A stretch of DNA of 12,917 bases from the NCBI GenBank assembly GCA_959604655.1, contig CAUHCL010000061.1, forward strand, positions 1 to 12,917. The letters run 5' to 3'. The notes beneath the pieces were generated by a model that saw only the letters and a program-made list of their open reading frames with translations, did no database searches and was not told the DNA's origin. Both the position numbers and the translations under genes were made by a program. This document shows, one piece after another, positions 5,655 to 11,920 of the stretch (its first letter is position 1; each line of letters begins with the position of its first letter). The DNA comes from an uncultured Alistipes sp. Lineage in GTDB: Bacteria > Bacteroidota > Bacteroidia > Bacteroidales > Rikenellaceae.

Positions 5655-5912
5655 TTAATAGGTATTTCCCTGCCCGGGCTTCTTGTCGCCCGAAACGGTG
5701 CCGGTCTTGCCCGAAGTGCCGCAGCCGCAGTTCTCCGAAGGCTTTTTCGTGCCGTTCAGACCCGAACGGTTCGAGGTGTCGGCAGCGCCGCCCTTGAACT
5801 GCTCGGCCTTCTCGTGCACCTTGTCGGCTATCTTGGTGGCCGCATTGTCTACCTTGTCGGCCACACGCTCCTTGAACGTCTCGCCGCTCTTTTTGTTGTT
5901 GAGTTTGTCCAT
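5655..5912 (-). CDS. Small LEA-like / CsbD-like amphipathic stress protein
   Basis: About 85 residues, from MDKLNNKKSGETFKERV at the ATG 5910-5912; an in-frame ATG two codons earlier (5918) is equally possible. Roughly residues 12-42 are a Lys/Glu/Asp/Ala-rich amphipathic helix with repeats of the type A-D-K-V-x-x-x-A (ADKVDNAATKIADKVHEKAE), reminiscent of LEA and CsbD-type stress proteins. The C-terminal half is Gly/Ser/Thr/Lys-rich and holds two close cysteines (N-C-G-C-G), which could bind a metal or form a disulfide. There is no signal peptide or membrane segment. I do not recognise a named family. It lies upstream of the manganese catalase in the same direction (219-base gap with a hairpin), which suggests a shared stress role but probably separate transcripts. 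Confidence 0.6.
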   Translation of the reverse strand: MDKLNNKKSGETFKERVADKVDNAATKIADKVHEKAEQFKGGAADTSNRSGLNGTKKPSENCGCGTSGKTGTVSGDKKPGQGNTY

Positions 5913-6014
5913 AGTCATAAATTATTATGGTTACCGTGGGCGCATACGTGCAAAATACGTACAAATAACGGTTCGGCAGGCAGCGAAATTTTCAGACGCG
6001 CGGCGCAGAAAGCG

Positions 6015-6054
6015 AAAAAAATCGGCAGACCGATCCTTGCGATCAGTCTGCCGA
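6015..6054 (-). terminator. Strong terminator of the isomerase-like lipoprotein gene
   Basis: 6022-6035 pairs with 6041-6054 (13 of 14 bases) around CTTGC. On the minus strand a run of seven T (6015-6021) follows directly. It begins 23 bases after the stop codon. Confidence 0.88.
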
Positions 6055-6077
6055 CAAAGCCGAAAAGGGCAACGGTC

Positions 6078-6944
6078 CTATTTCACGAACGGAGCCGCTT
6101 CGAGATAAGCCGCGCTCTTGGCAACGCCGTCCCACATGCGGGCCAGCTTGGCCTCCTTGGTCTCACCCTCGGGACCGTGAGGCATCTCCTGCTCGACCAC
6201 GAAATCCGAATAGCCGTTGGCATAGAACTGCTTGAAGATGGCCTCGAAATCGATCTGACCGCTGTCACCGATCACCATCTCGTCCTTGATATGCAGCATC
6301 TTGATACGATCGGGATACTTCTTGAGATACTCCACGGGGTTCTTGCCGCCCTTGGTGGTCCAGAAAACGTCCATCTGGAAGAACACGCACTCGGGATCGG
6401 TGTGCTCGATCATGTACTCCCAGATCACCTGACCGTCCATCACGTTGTACTCGTGCGAATGGTTGTGGTATCCCAGCAGCAGACCGTACTCCTTGGCCAG
6501 CTTGCCCACCTTGTTGAAATAGTCGCACACGCTCTGCAACTCCTCGAGGTTATTGCCCAAGCCGAAACCCGGGATCACGCAATACTTGGCGCCCATGGTC
6601 TTCAGACCCTCGAACACGGCACGCCATCTGTTCATCACGCCCTCCTCGTCGTTGGGATCCATGCCGATGGCGGTATGGGTCGACACGATCCTGATACCCT
6701 TAGAGTCGCACAGCGCCTTGAACTCGGCGGCAGGCAGTCCGAAGCAATCGGGGCTGCCCAGAGTCTCGACCACGTTGTAACCCGCATCGGCCACCTTTTG
6801 CAGCGATGCCTCGACGTTCGACATGTCCTGATGAACCGAATAGAGCTGAAGACCGATCTGCTTCTTGGCGGGCTTGCATCCCGTAAAGCCGATCATCGAC
6901 AATGCAGCCAGCATAAGAGCCGCAGCGGTAAATAATTTTCTCAT
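6078..6944 (-). CDS. Lipoprotein of the sugar phosphate isomerase/epimerase (xylose isomerase-like TIM barrel) family
   Basis: A 288-residue protein. The first 23 residues (MRKLFTAAALMLAALSMIGFTGC) form a lipoprotein signal peptide with lipobox F-T-G-C and acylation at Cys23, so it is anchored in the periplasm or outer membrane. The rest is a PF01261-type TIM barrel starting K-Q-I-G-L-Q-L-Y-S-V. Likely metal and substrate residues are His160-Asn-His162, Asp192 (Q-M-D-V-F-W), His218 (M-L-H-I-K-D-E) and Glu251 (V-V-E-Q-E). The family isomerises or epimerises sugars; secreted Bacteroidota members are often linked to 3-keto-glycoside metabolism, but no partner lies here, so the substrate is unknown. 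The start at 6944 is chosen for the signal peptide; the longer frame to 7046 is not supported. A perfect promoter lies at 6993-7024. Confidence 0.85.
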   Translation of the reverse strand: MRKLFTAAALMLAALSMIGFTGCKPAKKQIGLQLYSVHQDMSNVEASLQKVADAGYNVVETLGSPDCFGLPAAEFKALCDSKGIRIVSTHTAIGMDPNDEEGVMNRWRAVFEGLKTMGAKYCVIPGFGLGNNLEELQSVCDYFNKVGKLAKEYGLLLGYHNHSHEYNVMDGQVIWEYMIEHTDPECVFFQMDVFWTTKGGKNPVEYLKKYPDRIKMLHIKDEMVIGDSGQIDFEAIFKQFYANGYSDFVVEQEMPHGPEGETKEAKLARMWDGVAKSAAYLEAAPFVK

Positions 6945-6992
6945 AAGCCTTGAATTTGAATTAGTGTTTACGGTAATCATGATAGTGTATCG

Positions 6993-7024
6993 CAAATGTA
7001 TGCAAAATATCGTTATTTTACCAA
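6993..7024 (-). promoter_or_regulatory. Promoter of the isomerase-like lipoprotein gene
   Basis: On the minus strand TTGG (7021-7024) and TACATTTG (6993-7000, perfect TAnnTTTG) are 20 bases apart. The start would be near 6986, giving a leader of about 42 bases. Confidence 0.7.
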
Positions 7025-7302
7025 CAAACGGCACTAAAAATAGCATCCGCGGCGGAAATCACGGTCACCCGTTCCGCGGCGGCGGAACGCACGCACATCC
7101 GCGCCATGCAAAAAATAGCTGCGGCGAACGATCGTATAAAACTAATTTTTATTATTTTTGCGCGAAAATACGGATTCGTCGGGCCTCGACGATCGGCAGC
7201 GACAAAAAGGCGCGGCGCACCGAATCCTCCCGAAAAGACGCAGATGCGGATTCGGGAAATCGGAAAAGTAGTACCTAAACTTTTTAATATTTGCAAAACA
7301 CT
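7025..7302. promoter_or_regulatory. Divergent intergenic region and leader of the phosphofructokinase gene
   Basis: A gene-free stretch. TATTTTTG at 7153-7160 on the plus strand matches TAnnTTTG, without a clear TTTG 20 bases upstream; it would start transcription near 7166 and give a leader of about 137 nt. In that leader CCGAATCC (7220-7227) can pair with GGATTCGG (7248-7255, 8 bp) or, exclusively, with GGATTCG (7172-7178, 7 bp); CGTCG (7177-7181) also pairs with CGACG (7187-7191). The left part (7040-7100) holds CG-rich direct copies of CCGCGGCGG. No ORF with good support is seen. Confidence 0.5.
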
Positions 7303-8535
7303 ATGAAAGAGGCTATTGCTATTCTCACAGGTGGCGGTCCCGCACCGGGCATGAACACCGTCGTAGGCAGCGTCGCCAAGACGTTCCTCGCCAAAGGCTA
7401 TCGCGTAATCGGTCTGCACTACGGTTATTCGGGTCTTTTCAACCCCAATCCCCGCCACGAGGATCTCGACTTCGTAAAGGCCGACTACATCTTCAACCAG
7501 GGCGGATCGTACCTCACCATGAGCCGTTTCAAGCCGACCGACAAGGATTTCGAGGAGAATTTCAACCTCTCGTTCTTCCAGGACAACAACGTGAAGCTGC
7601 TCGTCACGGTAGGCGGCGACGACACCGCGTCGACGGCCAACCGCATCGCCAAGTTCCTCGAGGCGAAGCACTACCCCATCGCCAACATCCACGTTCCCAA
7701 GACCATCGATAACGACCTTCCGCTGCCCGCAGGATCGCCGACTTTCGGTTACCAGTCGGCCAAGGAGGGCGGTACCGTCATCGGCCGCGCCGTTTACAAC
7801 GACGCCCGCACCTCGGCCAACTGGTTCGTGGTAGCAGCCATGGGCCGCTCGGCAGGTCACTTGGCATTCGGCATCGGTTCGGCCTGCCACTACCCCATGA
7901 TCGTCATCCCCGAGATGTTCAACAAGACCGAGATCACCGTCGAGAAGATCGTGAACCTGGTGGTTTCGTCGATCATCAAGCGCAAGCTGATGGGCATCGA
8001 GTACGGTGTGGCCATGATCTCGGAGGGCGTGTTCCACGCGCTGAGCGACGAGGAGATCCGCAACTCGGGCATACACTTCACCTACGACGACCACGGTCAC
8101 CCCGAGCTGGGCAAGGTGTCGAAGGCCAACATCTTCAACGAGCTGCTGGAGAACAAGCTCAAGGAGCTGAAGATCAAGGTTAAGTCGCGTCCCGTGGAGA
8201 TCGGTTACGAGGTTCGCTGCCAGACTCCCATCGCATACGACCTGGTTTACTGCTCGGAGCTGGGCATGGGCGTCTACAAGCTCTTCTCGGAGGGCAAGAC
8301 GGGCTGCATGGTCTACATCAGCCAGGACGGTTTCGTGTCGCCGCTCTACCTCAAGGATTTGCAGGATCCCGCCACGGGCAAGATTCCGCCCCGTCTTGTG
8401 AACATCGAGTCGGACAAGATCCAGCAGGTGATAAACAACCTGATGAACTACATCACCCCCGAGGATTACGAGGCCGCCAAGGCTTACGTGGCAAATCCCG
8501 AGGCATACGATTTCAAGAAGATTCTCAACTGGTAG
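7303..8535 (+). CDS. pfp: 6-phosphofructokinase, probably pyrophosphate-dependent
   Basis: A 410-residue cytoplasmic glycolytic enzyme that phosphorylates fructose 6-phosphate to the 1,6-bisphosphate. The N-terminal G-G-G-P-A-P-G-M-N (10-18) and P-K-T-I-D-N-D (132-138, catalytic Asp) are canonical, and M-G-R-S-A-G-H-L-A (180-188) binds the sugar phosphate. The donor site reads V-G-G-D-D-T (103-108): Asp replaces the Gly of ATP enzymes (GGDGT), which in this superfamily goes with pyrophosphate use and a reversible reaction. The length exceeds the 320 residues of E. coli PfkA, as expected for the PPi clade. The start at 7303 fits the family N-terminus; an ATG four codons earlier (7291) is possible. 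Codon use is strongly biased to C-ending codons, consistent with high expression. Monocistronic, with a strong terminator at 8561-8588. PPi use is inferred from a single residue type. Confidence 0.92.
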   Translation: MKEAIAILTGGGPAPGMNTVVGSVAKTFLAKGYRVIGLHYGYSGLFNPNPRHEDLDFVKADYIFNQGGSYLTMSRFKPTDKDFEENFNLSFFQDNNVKLLVTVGGDDTASTANRIAKFLEAKHYPIANIHVPKTIDNDLPLPAGSPTFGYQSAKEGGTVIGRAVYNDARTSANWFVVAAMGRSAGHLAFGIGSACHYPMIVIPEMFNKTEITVEKIVNLVVSSIIKRKLMGIEYGVAMISEGVFHALSDEEIRNSGIHFTYDDHGHPELGKVSKANIFNELLENKLKELKIKVKSRPVEIGYEVRCQTPIAYDLVYCSELGMGVYKLFSEGKTGCMVYISQDGFVSPLYLKDLQDPATGKIPPRLVNIESDKIQQVINNLMNYITPEDYEAAKAYVANPEAYDFKKILNW

Positions 8536-8560
8536 GAGATACCCGTTGCAGATTTACGGC

Positions 8561-8595
8561 AAAGGCCGCCCACGACGGGGCGGCCTTTGTTTTTA
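8561..8595 (+). terminator. Terminator of the phosphofructokinase gene
   Basis: AAAGGCCGCCC (8561-8571) pairs perfectly with GGGCGGCCTTT (8578-8588), followed by GTTTTTATTTTG. It lies 25 bases after the stop. Confidence 0.9.
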
Positions 8596-8661
8596 TTTTG
8601 TCGGGCCACAGAATCTTACACTATGCGACTCTGCGAGTCGCGCAGTTCGCCGCCGCCCCGC

Positions 8662-8678
8662 GCGGTTCAAATAACCGC
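8662..8678 (-). terminator. Small hairpin after the SLOG gene
   Basis: GCGGTT (8662-8667) pairs with AACCGC (8673-8678), 11 bases after the leftward stop at 8690; a second hairpin, GCGACT/AGTCGC, lies at 8625-8641. Neither has a T-run, so a terminator role is only suggested. Confidence 0.35.
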
Positions 8679-8689
8679 ACCCATCGGGG

Positions 8690-9184
8690 TCATCCGAAAA
8701 GCTCCAATTGCGGCGATGGTCGGAGATTGGTTATCGGCAGGCGCAGTCGCCTCGCACGCTTCACCGTGTATGCCGTGCCGCCGTGCGGCGAACCGTCGTA
8801 CCACGCCACTAAAAACGACGAGTTGTCGACCATAAAATCATTGCGAAGCATATAGCTCCGTGCGGATTTCGCGTCGCACACGCATACACGCTCGTCGGCC
8901 GCGGCCAGCACGGCATCGTAATCCTCGGCGCTGCGGCCGTCGAACATGTCGCGGAAGCCCGCGAAAGGCTCCGCCGCCACCAGACGAATGTCGTCGTGCA
9001 GGCGTTTGGCTTCGGCGACGGCCAACCCCGCCGCGAGGTCGAATCCCCACGACATGCCCGTAATAAAACAACGGTATCCTTCGGCGTAAAGGCGCTCCAC
9101 CTCGCGCCGCAGCAGGGCATCGGCCTCGCCGCGATAACAGCGGTGTCCGGTGAAAGCAACGCAGATATTTTTTTCGATTTCCAT
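8690..9184 (-). CDS. SLOG-domain protein of the DUF1273 (YpsA-like) family
   Basis: A 164-residue Rossmann-like protein. Visible marks are the N-terminal strand with F-T-G-H-R (11-15), the second strand and turn T-G-M-S-W-G-F-D-L-A-A-G (42-53), and a distal R-N-D-F-M-V-D-N-S-S (114-123) followed by W-Y-D-G-S-P-H-G-G-T (128-137). This is the pattern of the SLOG superfamily (YpsA, DprA, LOG), whose members bind nucleotides or nucleotide-derived ligands; YpsA of Bacillus affects cell division. The length is close to the family's 170-180. The start at 9184 (MEIEKNICVAFTGHR) puts the first strand at the N-terminus; the longer frame to 9328 overlaps the divergent gene and is not used. No operon partner is visible, and the ligand is unknown. 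Confidence 0.8.
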   Translation of the reverse strand: MEIEKNICVAFTGHRCYRGEADALLRREVERLYAEGYRCFITGMSWGFDLAAGLAVAEAKRLHDDIRLVAAEPFAGFRDMFDGRSAEDYDAVLAAADERVCVCDAKSARSYMLRNDFMVDNSSFLVAWYDGSPHGGTAYTVKRARRLRLPITNLRPSPQLELFG

Positions 9185-9257
9185 TGCCTCGACAATATAG
9201 TCATATGGCCCGAATTTTGCAACTTTTCGGAGCGAATCCAATTTAATTTTAATCTTT

Positions 9258-9431
9258 ATGAAAAACAATGGTATTTGCTCTTTGATCTCGTTTCTGGGCG
9301 GCGCACTGGTCGGCTCGGTAGTAACCATGCTCGTAACTCCGCAGTCGGGTCCCGACCTGCGCAGAAAAATCAGCGACTACGTAGACCGCGAAGCCGACAA
9401 GATCCGTTGTCACTGCGACGACGACAAGTAG
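9258..9431 (+). CDS. YtxH-like mini membrane protein
   Basis: A 57-residue protein. It begins MKNNGICSLISFLGGALVGS, with one glycine-rich membrane segment (about residues 6-26) ending in L-V-T-P-Q-S-G-P-D-L-R, then a charged helix (R-R-K-I-S-D-Y-V-D-R-E-A-D-K-I) and an acidic tail with C-H-C-D-D-D-K. The pattern G-x-x-x-G ... P-x-S-G-x-x-x-R-x-x-I is that of YtxH/gas-vesicle-like small proteins (usually L-L-A-P-x-S-G-x-E-T-R-x-x-I). Members are tied to envelope stress but lack a known activity. The gene precedes a two-helix membrane protein by 50 bases, a common pairing in this phylum. It is divergent from the SLOG gene, with 73 bases between the starts. The start is the only in-frame ATG before the membrane segment. 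Confidence 0.8.
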   Translation: MKNNGICSLISFLGGALVGSVVTMLVTPQSGPDLRRKISDYVDREADKIRCHCDDDK

Positions 9432-9481
9432 TCGCACGACGACGATGAAACTCGAACGGCATCAACCTCACTTCTTGCAGA

Positions 9482-9778
9482 ATGCTGGCATCGATAGTAT
9501 TTTTCATCACTGCCGCCACTGCGGCGGTCGTGCTGTTCGTCACGGCACTCGTAATGTGGCTGGCCGAACTGCTCGATTCGGGCGCTCTGGCCGCCGTCAT
9601 CGTCGGAGCCGTATTCGCGCTGGCGGCATGGATCATCTACTCGGTATCGGTCCGACGATCCATCCGCTACATAAACGACCGTATGGAAACGGTTTACGAA
9701 GTGGCTTATGCGGTGCGCAACTGGTATAAGCTGGTAATAAGGTTCCTGCGTTCGCTGTTAATCGCTCTTGTCAAGTAA
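9482..9778 (+). CDS. Two-helix membrane protein, phage-holin-superfamily-like
   Basis: A 98-residue protein with two long hydrophobic helices (about 3-29 and 34-55) joined by a short turn (E-L-L-D-S-G), then a cytoplasmic amphipathic stretch (R-R-S-I-R-Y-I-N-D-R-M-E-T-V-Y-E-V) and a basic C-terminus. The arrangement resembles the small holin-superfamily proteins found after ytxH-like genes; it does not imply a phage, since no phage genes are near. The start at 9482 is the first ATG after an in-frame stop (TGA at 9446-9448). A longer out-of-frame ORF starting at 9445 overlaps it but lacks membrane character. It is the second gene of a short operon and has a clear terminator at 9783-9812. Confidence 0.75.
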   Translation: MLASIVFFITAATAAVVLFVTALVMWLAELLDSGALAAVIVGAVFALAAWIIYSVSVRRSIRYINDRMETVYEVAYAVRNWYKLVIRFLRSLLIALVK

Positions 9779-9782
9779 TTCG

Positions 9783-9812
9783 AAAACGGGTCGGTCACGC
9801 CGATCCGTTTTT
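9783..9812 (+). terminator. Terminator of the ytxH-like operon
   Basis: 9783-9794 pairs with 9800-9811 (12 bp with one G-T) around TCACG, and a T-run (9808-9812) closes it. It starts four bases after the stop codon. Confidence 0.85.
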
Positions 9813-9916
9813 CGTATACATCTATCTTTACGATATATCGCCGCCGCCCCACGCGGCGAACGGCTGTCCATATTACGTATTTCCCCCTACAAATACAATT
9901 TTTCATCCTCCCGCAG

Positions 9917-9924
9917 TAACTTTA
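9917..9924 (+). promoter_or_regulatory. Candidate -7 element before the sigma factor operon
   Basis: TAACTTTA is one base off TAnnTTTG, with no good TTTG upstream. It would give a leader of about 85 bases. ECF operons are often driven by their own sigma factor, so the true promoter may look different. Confidence 0.3.
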
Positions 9925-10013
9925 CCGCGCCGCGGAACACTATCAATAACGAAAACGCATAACCCGCATGCCGAGCGGTCGCCGCACCGAGGCAGCACAA
10001 GTGAAAATCTCGT

Positions 10014-10487
10014 ATGGACGAAAAACAGTTTTTAGAGCTGGCCGAACGCTACAAAGGCGTCATATACCGCATATGTTACATCTATGCCACCGACAGCCAT
10101 ACCCTGGCCGACTATTACCAGGAGGTGCTGGCCAATCTGTGGATCAGCCGCGATTCGTTCAGGGGCGAAAGTTCGGAGGGTACGTGGGTATACCGCATAG
10201 CGCTCTACACATGCCTCTCGTTCGTACGCAAGCAGCGCCGACGGCCGATCCACGTGCCGCTCGCCGTGGACACCGACCTGTACGAGGACGACGGGCGCAA
10301 CGGACGCATACGCGAGATGTACTCGCTCGTATCGCGCCTCGCCCCTGCCGACAAGGCTCTGATACTGTTGTGGCTGGAGGAACACAGCTACGACGAGATA
10401 GCGCAGATCACGGGACTCACACGCTCGAACGTGGCGGTGAAGCTCATGCGGATAAAGGAAAAGTTGCAGAAAATGTCGAACGAATAA
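10014..10487 (+). CDS. ECF-type RNA polymerase sigma factor
   Basis: A 157-residue sigma-70 family protein with regions 2 and 4 only. Region 2 covers about residues 8-75 (E-R-Y-K-G-V-I-Y-R-I-C-Y...D-Y-Y-Q-E-V-L-A-N-L-W then G-T-W-V-Y-R-I-A), the part that binds core polymerase and the -10 region. Region 4 covers about 105-152, with helix-turn-helix S-Y-D-E-I-A-Q-I-T-G-L-T-R-S-N-V-A-V-K-L that reads the -35 region. The linker contains an acidic patch (D-T-D-L-Y-E-D-D-G). The length is on the short side for ECF factors (usually 160-200). The next gene, 11 bases downstream in the same direction, encodes a four-helix membrane protein, so the pair may form a sigma/regulator module. It is not a TonB-linked FecI type, as no FecR or TonB receptor is adjacent. 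The signal is unknown. Confidence 0.9.
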   Translation: MDEKQFLELAERYKGVIYRICYIYATDSHTLADYYQEVLANLWISRDSFRGESSEGTWVYRIALYTCLSFVRKQRRRPIHVPLAVDTDLYEDDGRNGRIREMYSLVSRLAPADKALILLWLEEHSYDEIAQITGLTRSNVAVKLMRIKEKLQKMSNE

Positions 10488-10498
10488 AAACCTTAACT

Positions 10499-11113
10499 AT
10501 GGACATGGAAGATTTGAAACAGAGCTGGTCCGAACTGCGTGAAGAGACCCGCAGACAGAAGATCGTCACCGACGAACTCATCCGATCGGTGATAAACGAC
10601 CGCGTGGAGCGTCTCGGACGCGGATTCAAGGTGGCAGGAATACTCATCACCGTGGGATTCATCTGCCTGTCGATAACCATATCGCGCCATATCGGTCTGT
10701 TTATTAACGATTTCGGGGGGGGGCTTGACATCGTTTCACGCACGGCGATCATAGCCGAGGGACTCATAATAGCGCAGTATCTGCTCTGCGTGTTCGCCGT
10801 AGCCCGACTCTACCGAGCGCACCGCGACATATCGGCATCGGACGATCTGCTGCGCATGAGCTTCGCGCTGAAACGTTACAACCGCCTGAAACGCAACCTC
10901 AAACCGACAATTATCATTACGCAGATAATCCTGCTCGCCATCGTGATGAATCTGCTCTTCGACCAACAAACGGCATCGATGATAATAATCGTGACGGTCC
11001 CAGCCGTGCTGGTAATATACACGATCAAGAACCGCAGCGACTCGCGCGACATACGTGAGATAGAGCAGCGTATCGAGGACCTTCGCAGAGCGGAGAAGAA
11101 AAACAACATATAA
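10499..11113 (+). CDS. Four-helix membrane protein encoded after the ECF sigma factor, candidate sigma regulator
   Basis: A 204-residue protein starting MDMEDLKQSWSELREET. The first 40 residues are a charged, soluble helical region that could bind the sigma factor. Four hydrophobic segments follow (about 45-62, 83-104, 136-154 and 160-176), and the C-terminus is a charged coiled-coil-like tail (S-R-D-I-R-E-I-E-Q-R-I-E-D-L-R-R). No zinc-finger anti-sigma motif (H-x3-C-x2-C) is present, so anti-sigma function is inferred only from position and the cytosolic N-terminus. A nine-G run at 10715-10723 codes Gly73-Gly75 between helices 1 and 2; slippage by one base would truncate the protein after helix 1. 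The start is the first of two near ATGs, chosen because it lies 11 bases after the sigma stop. I do not recognise a named family. Confidence 0.8.
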   Translation: MDMEDLKQSWSELREETRRQKIVTDELIRSVINDRVERLGRGFKVAGILITVGFICLSITISRHIGLFINDFGGGLDIVSRTAIIAEGLIIAQYLLCVFAVARLYRAHRDISASDDLLRMSFALKRYNRLKRNLKPTIIITQIILLAIVMNLLFDQQTASMIIIVTVPAVLVIYTIKNRSDSRDIREIEQRIEDLRRAEKKNNI

Positions 11114-11120
11114 AAATTAT

Positions 11121-11165
11121 CTTCGGCTGCGGGGGGGGGCGCACCGAAAGTGCGGGCAGCCGAAG
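11121..11165 (+). terminator. Composite hairpin after the sigma operon, with a nine-G internal loop
   Basis: CTTCGGCTGC (11121-11130) pairs with GCAGCCGAAG (11156-11165). Inside, CGCAC (11140-11144) pairs with GTGCG (11150-11154) around CGAAA. The nine G (11131-11139) form a one-sided internal loop. No T-run follows, so termination is plausible but not sure. Confidence 0.5.
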
Positions 11166-11200
11166 ACAGCACCGCCGCGCGGTGCAAATACCCACCCCGC

Positions 11201-11241
11201 AAAAACACGGATCCTCGCGAACGACATCGTTCGCGAGGATC
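11201..11241 (-). terminator. Strong terminator of the rubrerythrin gene
   Basis: 11210-11224 pairs perfectly with 11227-11241 (15 bp; the two inner pairs probably open to give a four- to six-base loop). On the minus strand GTGTTTTTG follows. It begins 24 bases after the stop codon. Confidence 0.88.
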
Positions 11242-11265
11242 TCCTTTCCCAGTTTATAAATCCCT

Positions 11266-11820
11266 TTATTTACCGAAGTAACGCTTGTAAAGGCCCTGGA
11301 AACCTGCGCCGTGACGCGCCTCGTCCTTGGCCATCTCATGAACGGTGTCGTGAACGGCATCGAGGTTCTGCTCCTTGGCCAGACGTGCCAGACGCATCTT
11401 GTCCTCGCATGCGCCGCTCTCGGCATTCATGCGCTTGTAAAGATTGGTCTTGGTATCCCAAACGACCTCACCGATCAACTCGGCGAACTTCGAGGCGTGC
11501 TCGGCTTCCTCGATGGCGTAACGCTTGAAAGCCTCGGCAACCTCGGGATAACCCTCGCGGTCGGCCTGACGGCTCATGGCCAGATACATGCCCACCTCGG
11601 TGCACTCGCCCATGAAGTGGTCGTTCAGACCTTTCCACAACTCCTCGCTCGCGCCCTTGCCGTCGCCGAGCTTGTGAACCGTTACGAACTCGAGATCGCC
11701 ATCGTTTTCCTCGATCTCTACGAACTTATCTTTACCTACCTTGCAGAGGGGGCACTGCTCGGGAGCAGAATCGCCCTCGTGGATGTAACCACATACCGTA
11801 CAACGAAATTTCTTAGCCAT
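11266..11820 (-). CDS. Reverse rubrerythrin (rubredoxin domain first)
   Basis: A 184-residue cytoplasmic non-haem peroxidase of anaerobes that reduces hydrogen peroxide, and perhaps oxygen, with electrons from NADH via rubredoxin-type carriers. The rubredoxin-like iron site is at the N-terminus (C7-x2-C10 and C23-x2-C26), the reverse of classical rubrerythrin. The four-helix ferritin-like domain follows from about residue 55, with diiron ligands at E72 or E75, E105-x2-H108 (E-E-A-E-H), E139 and E167-x2-H170 (D-E-A-R-H). The length fits the family. The start at 11820 gives M-A-K-K-F-R-C, the usual N-terminus. Monocistronic, with a promoter -7 element at 11849-11856 and a strong terminator. Its codon use is biased (mostly C-ending or G-ending), suggesting high expression. 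Confidence 0.95.
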   Translation of the reverse strand: MAKKFRCTVCGYIHEGDSAPEQCPLCKVGKDKFVEIEENDGDLEFVTVHKLGDGKGASEELWKGLNDHFMGECTEVGMYLAMSRQADREGYPEVAEAFKRYAIEEAEHASKFAELIGEVVWDTKTNLYKRMNAESGACEDKMRLARLAKEQNLDAVHDTVHEMAKDEARHGAGFQGLYKRYFGK

Positions 11821-11848
11821 ATTTATCTTCTGTTAAAAGTTAGTGATG

Positions 11849-11856
11849 CAAAGATA
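11849..11856 (-). promoter_or_regulatory. -7 element of the rubrerythrin promoter
   Basis: On the minus strand TATCTTTG, a perfect TAnnTTTG, lies 28 bases before the ATG. The -33 region at the right distance reads TATG, a weak match, which can go with activator dependence. Confidence 0.65.
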
Positions 11857-11920
11857 GTCTCTTTTTTCAATCTTGCATACATTATTCAATAACATTTTCT
11901 TATATGTTCATAAGCTGCGC

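Noticed and set aside
5814..6935. A 373-codon plus-strand frame opposite the isomerase-like lipoprotein
   Set aside because: The minus strand has a lipoprotein signal peptide, TIM-barrel motifs, promoter and terminator; the plus frame has none.
8662..8678. GGTTCAAAT with flanking complement, resembling a tRNA T-arm
   Set aside because: No acceptor stem, anticodon arm or D-arm can be drawn around it, and the stem is offset relative to a true T-loop; it is a simple hairpin.
9445..9729. A 94-codon frame overlapping the two-helix membrane protein
   Set aside because: It is Arg/Gly/His-rich with no membrane segments; the frame from 9482 encodes the hydrophobic helices.
9482..9778. Holin-like protein as a sign of prophage
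   Set aside because: No lysis, structural or integrase genes are near, and the pairing with a YtxH-like gene is typical of chromosomal envelope genes.
9968..11113. A single 381-codon frame covering both the sigma factor region and the membrane protein
   Set aside because: The first half is out of frame with the sigma factor; only the part from 10499 has membrane-protein character and a sensible start.
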